Shown: positions 44,283-54,998 of the stretch, piece after piece
Numbering within the stretch: the stretch's first letter is position 1
Layout of the letters: each line of letters begins with the position of its first letter
Source: Cladorrhinum sp. PSN259
Lineage: Eukaryota > Ascomycota > Sordariomycetes > Sordariales > Podosporaceae
Direction of reading: 5' to 3'
DNA length: 64,000 bases
Assembly: GCA_033725935.1 (NCBI GenBank)
Contig: MU867067.1
Coordinates: 186,001 to 250,000, forward strand
The notes under the pieces: model-generated
Told to the model about the DNA's origin: nothing
The model's database searches: none
Seen by the model: the letters and a program-made list of their open reading frames with translations, nothing else
Program-made: the position numbers and the translations under genes

Positions 44283-45206
44283 TCAAAGCTTATGTCTCTT
44301 CTTGCCCGTAGCAATCTTCTCAAATTCCCCCTGGGGGACCCCAGAAACAAACCGATCCAACCCCGCAAAAACCTCTGCGACGTTCTGAGAATCCAAAACC
44401 TCTCTCTCGGGTCTTCTGATGAGTTTCTTGATTCCCAACAAACTGTCACCCACCAAATGCTCCCCGAGCCTCTCATCAATTTCCTTCAGTACCAACTCTT
44501 TGAATTTCTCACTATCACCTTTTTTAACCTCGTGAAAAACCTTGTTCACGTAACCTGTCCTCTCCAATTCCTCAACGGGAATTCGTCGAGACATGATGAG
44601 CGCCTCATTTGCCTTTGCCGGCCCCAATCGCTGGACTAGAGCTCTCGAGGCGCCCCCCTCTGCCACGAGTCCCAGAGAGGAAAATGGAGTAAGCAAAAAG
44701 GCCTCGGGGGTCGCGTAGATAAAGTCAGAAAAGGACACGAGAGCGGCGGACAGGCCGATGACGGGACCGTTCAGAGCCGTGATGAGGATTTTCGGGTGGG
44801 TGTAGAAGGCGTGCGTGGCGTTCAGGTTGTTTGCGACGAAGGACTGGAGGAAGAGACGGTGGGGGGACGTGGACTGCGACGACGACGACGGGACCGAACG
44901 GGTCGAGGTCACGTCGGCTCCGGCGGAAAAGTAGCGGCCGGTGCCGATCAGGAGGGTGATGAAGACCTCGTCGTGGGTGGCGACCTCCCGCAGCAGCTGG
45001 GAGAGGAGGTAGTACTGGTCCGCGTTTAGGGCGTTTAGCTTGGTGGGGTTGTTGATTGTTATTATTGCCAGGCGGTTGCGGTATTCCTTGAGGTTTTTTG
45101 CCCGGTTAGTTATTTAGATTGGGGGATGGGAGTTATGGATGGGAGTTGTGGATGGGAGGGTAAGCGAAGAACTTACCACGCTGACGACGGGGGGTGAGGA
45201 GGCCAT
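44283..45206 (-). CDS. Enoyl-CoA isomerase/hydratase-like protein, peroxisomal type
   Basis: Two exons, 45206-45177 (MASSPPVVSV) and 45086-44283, phase 0 with a 90-nt intron (GTAAGT donor, AACTAAC branch), giving 277 residues. The crotonase fold is clear: RLAIITINNPTKLNAL, GTGRYFSAGADV (first oxyanion-hole segment), LNGPVIGLSAALVSFSDFIYA (second), and SSLGLVAEGGASRAL. Glu153 in the AEGG motif matches the single catalytic Glu of yeast Eci1-type delta3,delta2-enoyl-CoA isomerases, which shift double bonds during beta-oxidation of unsaturated fatty acids. The C-terminus KKRHKL is a PTS1-like signal. Hydratase activity cannot be excluded, but the second catalytic Glu typical of hydratases is not seen. 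Confidence 0.88.
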
Positions 45207-45978
45207 TGCTGAAATGAAATGTCAATTGAGCGAGGTTTATTCACTACGGTGAGATTGAAATCATTTATGAGAGTAGTAGACTAGGTGTGACGGTTCACAA
45301 TATGTATCTCTCACTCTATAAGTGAGTTTGAGTGGGGAAGCCTTTTCACGGAAAGTCTGGGGAATGTTCAGTGTTATCCACATCTTGGGCCTCGGCTCCC
45401 CGCATTTCTGGTCTTGGAGAGCGATTGGGGATTTCTGACAGGGAGGTGGGGTGCTCGGAAAGTGGTTCATGCCAGGGAACGGGTTGGGATGAACAACACA
45501 AAAAAAAAAAAAGCGGGAAGACTCACCCGGCCTCTTGGGATGGCACCCCAAAAAAAAACCACGGTTTTAAAATACAACATGCCAAGAATGTTGTTCCTTT
45601 TTCTGCTTCGATGTCTCTTCCTTACTAAGACCCCTCACATGCATACAAGACTAGATCAATCTCGTCTCGCCGAAAGTTTTTGAGTGCTAGAGATGCATTC
45701 CAACATGGCATTACCGGTCCGGACTCGGCGATAAGTATCTTGATGTGAGAAATGAGTTGGCAACCAATTCTCATTGGACAATTCGCTTGATTGATTGGGT
45801 CATTCCGAGATCGCCATGGAGATGAAGAAAGTCAAAGGAAGGGCGTGCATGGTGAATCCTTTGAACTTGAGCGGTGTGGTGAAATATATATCTTATAGAC
45901 GGCCGTGATCCAGGGCACTCAGATATTCAATTCATCTCGATACTTTGTTTTTCGAGTTAAGCAGGAGGAAGGGAAACA
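45207..45978. promoter_or_regulatory. Divergent region between isomerase and MFS genes
   Basis: A 772-bp stretch with both promoters. It holds short A runs near 45490 and 45550 and no coding sequence that I can support. Confidence 0.6.
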
Positions 45979-47458
45979 ATGGCTTCCTCACCTCATCCAT
46001 CCATCTCTCAAACTCCGATCCAGCTCGAGAGCCTCGAATCACTCCCGCCCTCGCCTAGTAGTAGCCCTCCTTCACCCAGTCCCGAAGATGGCATTACCGT
46101 CGGCGGACATGAATTACCCTCACTCCCACCAGTCGACGGCGGTAAAGACGCCTGGTTATTCCTGGCTGCGTGCTTCATGATTGAAGCTCTCGTATGGGGT
46201 AAGGCATCACTCCATCTATTACCATCATACTCTCTTCCATTTAATCCATCCATCTATCCATCCATCTAACAATTTCATGCCAGGCTTCCCCTACTCATTC
46301 GGAGTCTTTCAATCCCACTACACAACCCACGAACCCTTCGCCTCCTCCCCGGCCAACATAGCAACGATCGGCACCTGCGCCCTAGGAATAATGTACCTCG
46401 ACACGCCCCTGGTCATGGCTCTCCACCGTCGGTACCCCAAGCCCGCTCGTCACTCTACCCTCGTCGGACTCATAGTCATGTGCCTCGCCCTCGCGCTCTC
46501 GTCCTTCTCTACGACCGTCACGCACCTGATCATCACCCAGGGCATCTTTTACGCCATCGGCGGCAGCATCGCGTACGCGAGCTGCATAATCTACCTCGAA
46601 GAGTGGTTCGTACGCCGTCGAGGGCTAGCCTACGGCATCATGTGGTCGGCGACGGGCCTGGCGGGCGTGATCCTGCCCTTGGTTCTCGAAACGCTCCTGA
46701 ACAAAAAGGGATACGAATTTACCCTCCGAGTGTTCGCGTGCGTGGTGTTTGGCCTCACGGCCCCCCTGGCATGGTTCGTGAGGCCCAGACTGCCCGTCGC
46801 GCAGGCTTCCGCTTCCAAACCGTGGCAGGGGCTGGGTTTCCTCGTGTCGCGGCGGTTTTGGCTGTACCAGGGCGCCAACGTCATCGAGAGCGTGGGGTAC
46901 TTCCTTCCGGGCATCTACCTGCCTTCTTATGCGCGGGCGGTTCTGGGCGCCGGGTCCCTGAGCAGCGTGGTGACCATGATGCTCATCAACGTCGCGAGCG
47001 TGTTTGGGTGCGTTCTGATGGGGTCGTTGATTGACAGGATGGAGGTTACCACTTGTTTCTTGGTCTCAACCGTCGGAGCTACCTTGGGAACTTTCTTGCT
47101 CTGGGGGATGTCGGTTAACTTGCCGGTGTTGTATACCTTTTGTGTTGTTTACGGGTTGTTTGCCGGATCTTATAGCAGTGCGTGGCCTGGGGTTATGAAG
47201 GAAATGAACAAGATTGCTGGGAGCGAGAATGGAAACAGGGCGGATCCGAGTATGGTGTTTGCTTTCCTGGCTATGGGGAGAGGGATTGGGAATGTGGTGT
47301 CTGGTCCGTTGAGTGAGGCACTGATTAAGGGGTCTCCGTGGCAAGGACAGGCGTTTGGGGGGTACGGGAGTGGGTACGGCAGCTTGATCGCTTTCACTGG
47401 CGCGACTGCTTTCTTGGGTGGTGGGAGCTATGTGTGGAAGAGGTTGGGATGGTTGTAA
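45979..47458 (+). CDS. Major facilitator superfamily transporter, monocarboxylate-transporter-like
   Basis: Two exons, 45979-46198 and 46284-47458, phase 1 (GTAAGG donor, CTAAC branch), giving 464 residues. A cytosolic Ser/Pro-rich N-terminus of about 55 residues precedes twelve hydrophobic segments, starting at DAWLFLAACFMIEALVWGFPYSFGVF, the usual opening of fungal MCT (SLC16) proteins. The loop 2-3 region and the central cytosolic loop (RPRLPVAQASASKPW, QGLGFLVSRRFWLYQGAN) fit the family. Substrates in fungal MCT-like proteins are mostly unknown; a monocarboxylate or related small acid is an inference only. The intron is TCCATC-rich. Confidence 0.88.
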
Positions 47459-47574
47459 AAAGGTGAGAGTGCTGGGATAATCATGAAATAACATTATGAA
47501 TATGTATTAAATAACAAAAACCTTTTCTCTAGTAACCTTTCCAGCCGTATATTTCCTTTTCCCAATATCCGTTA

Positions 47575-48738
47575 TTATAATTCCGAGGCGTTTCGTTCCA
47601 ATACCGGCCTTTGATCCCACCTATCCCCATCAATGCTCTCCTCATCATCATCGTAATCACTGCCATCATCGCTTTCCTCATCTCTCTCGCTCTTGCTGTA
47701 CATAAAGAATTGTACAAAGATGCTCATATCAAGGAAAAGCGTGCCTGCGCTGCCGGCCAGCCATGAAAGATTAACCAGAATGTACCTCCAATACAATCGA
47801 GCAGCCTCACCATCCTGGCAGCCATCTTCACCCTCGCATTGAGGGTCATGCGCCAGGATGGACAGGACATAGGTAAGATTTCCCAAGCAAGCAAATAGAA
47901 AGAAAAGAACCGATACGCCCTCGGTTGACTTGCGCCGCCAGTTGAGCAACAGCTGAGGAAGTCTTGACCCCAGATACAAAGCGGCGCAGAGCCAACCGAA
48001 TACCTGACCCCAATAATCCATCTCCAAAGGGTCTCTGCCCTCATATCCAGGCGTGCTGCTGTCACTCCCATCTTGCCCGTAACCCCGGCTGAGCCACCAA
48101 CCCGCAACCCCGGCCAAGCAGACCATCAGGACAGCTAGGCTGTTAAACGCGAACGACTGAAGCTTGGTCGGGGGTGCTTGGGATGGTGAGGGCTCAGGCA
48201 GCTCGTCAATAAGGGGCACAGCTGGCGACAAATGCGTCCACGAACCCCGTCTCTCCAACTGGCCGTCGACACTGCCGAACGGCGAAGTCTGGCCCGCTGC
48301 AGCCACATCAACTAATAATCCTGTCCGTTCAGTCGGTACTCCACCACTCCTATTCCGCCTGTGCTTTGCTGGTGGTCCCGGTGTTGCTGATATTGACGCT
48401 GGCTCTGCCGCTGCTGGCGTTGGGACATCGTCACTGAGAGTAAATCCTCGGTAATAAAAACATTGGGCTAGCAGAACGATATCGGCGATGGTGTAATAAA
48501 TGGCGAGGATAACCATGGTAGGAAGCACGCCCTGCAGAACGGCGCCCAGGATGTTGAAGACATCGCCGAGGAGCCATACGACGATAAATTGAATAGACAG
48601 GGCATCTGCACTGCGACGGCGGAAATTTTCGATGATTTGTGGTGAGAAGACGACAACCCAGCAGGCAATTGATATTGAACCGCAGATTCCTGATATGGCC
48701 TCGACATCGAGGTTCAAGGCCTCGGTAGGGGGCGCCAT
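47575..48738 (-). CDS. PQ-loop vacuolar amino-acid transporter, Ypq1/Rtc2 type
   Basis: Single exon, 387 residues. Seven hydrophobic segments are arranged as two PQ-loop repeats: FSPQIIENFRRRSADALS in the N-terminal half and RLPQLLLNWRRKSTEGVS in the C-terminal half. A hydrophilic loop of about 90 residues separates them. The acidic C-terminal tail (SDDGSDYDDDEESIDGDRW) is cytosolic. Yeast Ypq1-3/Rtc2 and human PQLC2 of this family move cationic amino acids across the vacuolar or lysosomal membrane. The stop lies 116 bp from the convergent MFS gene; the start diverges from cullin 4. Confidence 0.92.
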   Translation of the reverse strand: MAPPTEALNLDVEAISGICGSISIACWVVVFSPQIIENFRRRSADALSIQFIVVWLLGDVFNILGAVLQGVLPTMVILAIYYTIADIVLLAQCFYYRGFTLSDDVPTPAAAEPASISATPGPPAKHRRNRSGGVPTERTGLLVDVAAAGQTSPFGSVDGQLERRGSWTHLSPAVPLIDELPEPSPSQAPPTKLQSFAFNSLAVLMVCLAGVAGWWLSRGYGQDGSDSSTPGYEGRDPLEMDYWGQVFGWLCAALYLGSRLPQLLLNWRRKSTEGVSVLFFLFACLGNLTYVLSILAHDPQCEGEDGCQDGEAARLYWRYILVNLSWLAGSAGTLFLDMSIFVQFFMYSKSERDEESDDGSDYDDDEESIDGDRWDQRPVLERNASEL

Positions 48739-49940
48739 GACTGGCGATTAGAGGGCGCTGTTTCGTATTATCGCAGTTCAGGAAAGTGAGAAGCGTGTTG
48801 TTATTGTTGTTGTTTTGGGGTATTATCTTGAGAAGACGCCTGATATTTATGAGCTGAGGTGCTGAAGTATGGGAAATTGGCTGGAGCCAGGAGGAGCCCG
48901 GATACGGAGTTGAATCGGGGACGAAATTTTCAACCGTGGACTTTGGCTAATAAAGAATGTGTGAGAAATTGTCATAAAAAATAGAAAAAATGAAATGAAA
49001 TATTATTCTTGGCGGTAGACCTGTCACAATTTTTGGTTAAAAGTGTAAAACGGATTGAAGAAATCATCTGATGAGAAAGACGGAAAAAATCAAAGTTTCA
49101 GCGTCTCCTTTCTGTTGCTGCAGGTCCGGACTTCCTTCTCGAACCTCCGTCAAAGATTCCTTTTGTGGGGAGCCTCGTGGGGTTCATGACGCCACCAGCT
49201 GCGGGGAAGATGCACTAGCAAAAGTCATGATGCTCTCGAAGCAGGGAGTCCCATGCATACCCTAACCCTGGCCCACCCTTTCCAGCACGATGTTTACATA
49301 CAAGCAGATCAACATACCCCCTTTCCGAAAGGAGTACATAAAGTAGAACCCAAGGATGGCTGCTTAATAACAAAATTAGAACTTGCAATACTACGTCTTA
49401 CACTTAGCTCCCGGAGTTGACAAAGGCCCCGAGTCTTGAAGATCTTGTATTGTCAACTGAAACAGCAAAGCTTTGTGATTCATGAATAGCACCCATATTG
49501 TCGGGAAAAGCCAAAAATAAACTACCAGTTCAATCTCATATCTCTGAGGTTGTAGAGCAACTTTCTGGACCCCAACTAAAATCTTTCCCAGCGGGCGGCG
49601 GTTGAGCACCCAAGCGCGGGGTTGAAGGTGCAGCGCCGTTATCGGTTACCTAGATTGTCCGATAAGCCCTGCAAATACACTGTGTAAAGTCGAGTACCTA
49701 CCTGGTACGGTACCAGTAGCTCCAATCGCTAAACTTCCGTCATCCCCCAGATCCTCACTAATTACCTAGCAAATCGCACCAGCTCTCCTCCACCTCGGAT
49801 CGCCGGACATGCATACATAAAGATATCGAGCGACAACATACACCCAAAAACAATCCGCGATTTCCCCGTATCCTCTTCCTCCCTTTCGGCTGCCGGTTTT
49901 ACTTGACCGCACAAAGGGTAGGCAGTAAAAAGAGCAGTCC
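48739..49940. promoter_or_regulatory. Divergent region between PQ-loop and cullin 4 genes
   Basis: A 1.2 kb non-coding stretch carrying both promoters. It becomes GC-richer and pyrimidine-rich toward the cullin start. No gene is supported. Confidence 0.6.
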
Positions 49941-52691
49941 ATGCCTACTCAACAACCACTTTCGTCCTCCCTCCTCCCAACCGCCGGCGGTCCCTCCTCT
50001 TCGTCTTCCTCCTCTCTCTCTAGAAGGCGAGGGCTCTCTCCTTCGCCCTCCTCAGAACCGAAACGAGTTCGATCCGATTACACCTTCTCTTCCGCCACCG
50101 TTCCGGCTCCCCTCCCCACCACATCATCCACAATGGCAATGTCGGCCAAAATGCAGGGCAAACGCCCGGTAGGAGCACCAGAAATAATCGACCTCACTTC
50201 TTCACAGCACTCCTCTCCATACCCAACTACCCTGTCGATAAATAACAATATTGCGCTGGCACCGCATTTAGGCCCGAGAAGGCTGGTAATAAAGAACTTG
50301 AGAGCGGTCAGAAGTTCAGGGGTGGATGAATACTGGTTCAAGACCCGTGCCGAGCTGGATGAAGCTCTGACGGCGATATTTGAGGATAGGCCAACATCTC
50401 AGCCTATGGAGAGATTGTACAGAGGAGTGGAGGATCTATGCCGGAAGGATAAGGCGGAACCACAGGCGCTGGGCGAGAGGGTGAAGCAAAGACTAGAGGG
50501 CTGGGTGATGAGCGAGGATATGATGGGCGGGTTGGTTGCTGAAGCCTCAGCCGGCAATGTGAGGCCGGTAGGAGAAGAGGAGGTTCAGTTTCTCGCCAGA
50601 GTGATGGATAAGTGGAAGAGGTGGAGCGAAAAGATCCTGATGATTAGACGAGTGTTTAGTTATCTGGATCGGAGTTACTTGTTGGTCAACAGAGCAGGGA
50701 CGAGAGATCAACAAGGGCAAAGGTTGGAAGGCATCAATGATATGGGCATCACGATATTCAGGCGGGTGGTGTTTGGGAGAGGGAAGGGGGATGCTGCCGC
50801 GCCTGTTGGGAATGCGGTTCTTAGAGGCGCCTGCAGACTGATCGAGATGGGTAGGGAGAATGTCGAGTTCGATTACGCGCTGCTCAAGGACTCGATTGCG
50901 GTGCTGAAGCTGTTCCAGGCTTATACGAGGTTTTTTGAGCCCAGGTTTTTGCAGGAGTCGCACGCATACTTTGAGGCGTATGCGAAGCGGTATGCGTCGG
51001 CTCTGGGGTTGAGTGACTACATCAGCAGGGTCGAAGGGTTGCTCAGCCGCGAGAGCGACAACTGCAATTTCTACAACTACGACAGCACGACCAAGAGGCA
51101 GTTGTTGGATAACGCGCGGCGCGTCCTCATTGACAACTACTCGGAGAAGCTACTCCATAGCGGCGATGTCGCCGATCTGTTGGAACAGAACGATGCCAAG
51201 TCGGTCAAAGCGCTCTATTACTTGCTGAGCCTCTGCAACTTGCAGAAAAAACTCAAGAAACCATGGGAGGGCTACATCCGGAAGACCGGCGCAGCCATCG
51301 TGACCGACACGACCAGGGGCGATGAGATGGTCATTCGGCTGCTAGAGTTGCGAAGAGCCCTGGATCTAATGATTCGGGATGCTTTCACGCAGGATGAGGT
51401 GTTCGTTTACGCATTGAGAGACTCGTTTGGTCACTTCATCAATGCCAAGGAGACCGCTTCCGCCTGGGGCACGGGCACGTCCAAGGTCGGCGAGATGATA
51501 GCAAAGTACATCGACATGTTACTTCGTGGAGGACTCAAAACACTTCCTCAGTCACTACTTTCGGATGTGAAGGATCGAGCAAATGCCGAGGCGAGCGGCC
51601 TGGCTGCTACGGCCGACGAAGATGCCGAGCTGGACCGTCAACTTGATAATGCTCTTGAACTTTTCCGCTTCGTTGAAGGCAAGGATGTATTTGAGGCGTT
51701 CTATAAAAAGGACTTGGCACGCCGATTACTGATGGGCCGAAGCGCAAGTCATGACGCAGAGAGAAGCATGATATCAAAACTCAAGAGCGAGTGTGGTTCG
51801 AGCTTTACGCACAACCTTGAGCAAATGTTCAAGGACCAGGAACTGGCGAAGGACGAGATGACGTCGTACAAGGGGTGGTTGCAGTCTACAAACCGCAAGA
51901 CGGGTACCGTCGACCTCAGCGTCCACGTTCTTTCGCAATCCGCCTGGCCAAACTTTCCAGACGTCAAGGTTGCGCTACCAAAGGAGATCTGGGACCAGAT
52001 ATCCTCGTTCGAAACGTACTACAAGTCTAAGCACACAGGGCGAATCATTACTTGGAAGCACAACATGGCACACTGCGTCATGAAGGCGCGGTTCGACAAA
52101 AGCACCAAGGAGTTGCTCGTTAGTGCGCTTCAGGCTGCGGTCTTGATGCTCTTCAACACTGCAGTGACTGGAATTTTGACGTACGACCAGATCTCGCAGG
52201 CGACTTCCCTTCAAGGCCCGGACCTAGATCGTACTTTACAGAGCTTGGCGTGCGGCAAAGCAAGAGTACTGACCAAACATCCAAAGGGAAAGGAGGTGAA
52301 AAAAACCGATACGTTCTCTGTCAACGGAGGGTTTACGGATCCCAAGTTTAGGATCAAGATTAATACCATCCAGCTGAAGGAGACCAAAGAAGAGAACAAG
52401 CAGACTCACGAGAGAGTGGCGGCCGATAGGCAGTTTGAGACGCAGGCTGCGATTGTGAGGATCATGAAGAGTCGGAAGCAGCTGGGACACGCGCAGCTCG
52501 TTGCTGAGGTTATTAATCAGACCAAGGCGAGAGGGGCCGTTGATCCGGCGGAGATCAAGGCGAATATTGAGAAGTGAGTTTCTAAATCCCGTTTGTATAT
52601 GATTTATTCGGCTGCTGACAGATTGGTGGATAGGTTGATTGAAAAAGATTATTTAGATCGGGAGGGTGGAAACTATGTCTATCAGGCTTAG
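49941..52691 (+). CDS. cul4: Cullin 4, scaffold of CRL4 ubiquitin ligase
   Basis: Two exons, 49941-52573 and 52634-52691, phase 2 with a 60-nt intron (GTGAGT donor, CTGAC branch), giving 896 residues. A Ser/Pro-rich N-terminus with a basic patch (EPKRVRS) precedes the cullin start LGPRRLVIKNLRAV, closest to the KKLVIKN motif of CUL4. Cullin repeats follow, then the cullin homology domain (FRFVEGKDVFEAFYKKDLARRLL). Near the end, AAIVRIMKSRKQLGHAQLV contains the lysine modified by Nedd8, and the winged-helix terminus LIEKDYLDREGGNYVYQA is supplied by the tiny second exon. CUL4 assembles with Ddb1 and Rbx1 for DNA repair and chromatin functions. Met65 (50133) is an alternative start. Confidence 0.93.
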
Positions 52692-53849
52692 AAGAAGAAG
52701 AATGACATGGGATTGAGATTTAAGAAAGTCGGTTTGTTGTACAAACAAGAAGCATAAAGAGGAAATTTCATCTCACGAATGTGGTGTTAAACGAAACAAA
52801 GAGAAAGAGCAACGGGAAGTTTGATGAATCTCTTACTTAGAGCGAAGAAGTTATTAAACTTTTTAAAGTAAGAGATCTATCAAGGTAGGGGTGGTGGTGG
52901 TGTATGGCGTTTTTGTAAAAAAGTCCCGTTAACTTTTTTTCCTGTTTGTTTTCTCTTTAGGAGGGATTAGGGCATATACTAAGAGTTATGATAATGAAAT
53001 GAAATGATGGTATTGACCAGGAAGAAGAAATAAATACAGTACAAAATCTTAAGTCGGGGAGCAACAAGACAATTTTTTTTGGTTAGTTTGGTTGGCAAAG
53101 TGGTGCGGTTGTTGCTGGATATAATTAACAGCAGGTTGGTGATTGCAACGTATTTAAATAGGTAGGCTCACTTATCTAGAAACGAGAGATTCATATGAAA
53201 ACAAGTAGTGATTGGGGGTTGGGGTTTTAGAATTTGACATTAACATTTTAACTTTTAAAAAACTAAGTCTCTCTCTCTCTCTCTCTTTCTTTCTTTAATC
53301 TTGGAGGATAGATAGGAGCAAATTGCTGTGTCTTCTTCCTTCTCTCCTTTTATATTCTTTCGTCATCATTGCCCAAACCGAAAATGCCTGTTTAAAAATG
53401 TTTCCCCAACCGAAGTTGGGGCATTCTTTCAAATATATACAAAGAATGATGTTGTATCAATAAAGAAGTTTGTGGTTTTGGTGTAACCCCCTAACTATTC
53501 CTCTCCCTCGTCTTGTGTCGCCCTACCGCGGCTTGCCACTTGTTTGTTTTTGTGTCGTCTCTTGTTGAGTGAGATCCGGCGGCCTGGTTCATGTGGATAC
53601 GGGTTTAATGAGGTAAACGTTATGCGTCTGCGTTGAAAAAAAATTGGACAATTGCGTATGAATGGGTATCGAACAGTTTTTGAAAAACCGGAAAGCGCCG
53701 CGTATATGGATAAAGAGGCAAGCAATTGAGGTGGAAGACGGGAATGTAGTAATGCGTCTAATCTCCCCGTTGCTGTTGTTGTTGATGCACGATTTGTGAA
53801 ACCGTGAGTTTTTTCCCAGTGTTGATATCCCGGTCCCTTCGATTGATGA
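52692..53849. other. 1.2 kb convergent intergenic region
   Basis: Non-coding 3' sequences of the cullin gene and the GPI-protein gene, AT-rich, with a CT tract near 53270-53290. No gene is supported. Confidence 0.6.
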
Positions 53850-54998
53850 TCATGTCAATAATATGAATGCTACCATGACTGAGAGTGAAGTGGAGAGTAA
53901 AGTAATTGATGATGAGCTTCGGACACCAGAGTTCCTAGAGATAATCTCGGCGGCGAGAGTTTCGTTCACAAAGCCTGGTCCGCAGACGAGATTGACTTGC
54001 TTGGCTGCAGCCGTGTAGGTATTAACGAGAAGTTGTCTCCTATCTCCGGTGGCGTGCTGGAAGAGGTTCATAGTCTGTTGAGTGCAGAAGTTGCAGGACG
54101 GGACAGTAGAGCCAGGCATGGATTTGTTGAATGCCAGGAAGTATTTGTGAGTGTCGTCGATGGTTGGTCTGTTGACAGCAGTCGCGTAGCAGTATGCCGA
54201 TGTCTCGGGATCTCTGAGACACCCAGCACCATAGATCGGTGCATAGGCAACCATCCCCTTGTAGGCGTTAACGACGGCTGCCTGGCCACGCTGGTAATCG
54301 AGTCCACAGTTCTCAGTCGCCGTGAAGTTCTGAGCCAACTGTCCAAAGTATACACTACAGGCGGTAACATTTGCCGCACAGGTTGCGTCCAAGGTCCGCG
54401 TGAGGCTCACAATCGATTTCTGAGTTTCAAAGAAGGATCGCGAGTTCTATAAGACAGAGTTAGTTACAACTTCTTGGGATGTGCAATGGCATCCAAGACT
54501 TACATCGAAGAGCATTGAAAGCGGGTAGCAGGCCTTGAACTCTGGGCTGGTGAGAAAGTTGTTGATGAACTTTGGGCAATTGTTCGCGTTACCACCTGAG
54601 CCTGTGAAGTCTGAAACCAAGCTATCCAGGATGCTTGGAAGGGCGCTAGGAGGTGTAACGCTTGTGCTAGTAGTCGTGGGCTTCCCAACAACAATAGAGA
54701 AGGTAGTAGTAGCAGAGGCTTTGGCAGTACCGCTGGTGGTCGTCTCTTGTCGTTTCCTCAATAGTCTCAACTTATAATCCTCAGCATCCGCCGGTGAGAG
54801 CATCACCCATCCTCCATTTTCTGATCGATAGGGTGACCTGTTGTCGACTACAAGGGTCTCCACTGGTAATGAAGCGTCTGCTGTGGCAGCTAAGGCGTGG
54901 CAGATGAAGCAAACAGCAACGGCAAAGATCGCGGCCCATGATGTTCGTGGCCGACGGTTGGCCATCCGTACCCGTCCGGTAAGAGTAGCTGAAGACAT
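53850..54998 (-). CDS. GPI-anchored cysteine-rich cell-surface protein
   Basis: Two exons, 54998-54504 and 54446-53850, phase 0 with a 57-nt intron (GTAAGT donor, CTTATAG acceptor), giving 363 residues from MSSATL or 352 from MANRRPRTSW; the second start gives a more typical signal peptide (AAIFAVAVCFICHALA). A Thr/Ser-rich stretch follows a KRQ site at about residue 80. The folded part has many Cys (NNCPKFIN, FKACYPLSMLFD, LDATCAANVTACSVYFG, CGLDYQRGQAAVVNAYKGM, CNFCTQQTMN). It ends with a small-residue site and hydrophobic tail (SSSSITLLSTSLSVMVAFILLT), a GPI signal. It resembles a fungal family I believe is catalogued as DUF7729; no biochemical role is known to me. Confidence 0.83.
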
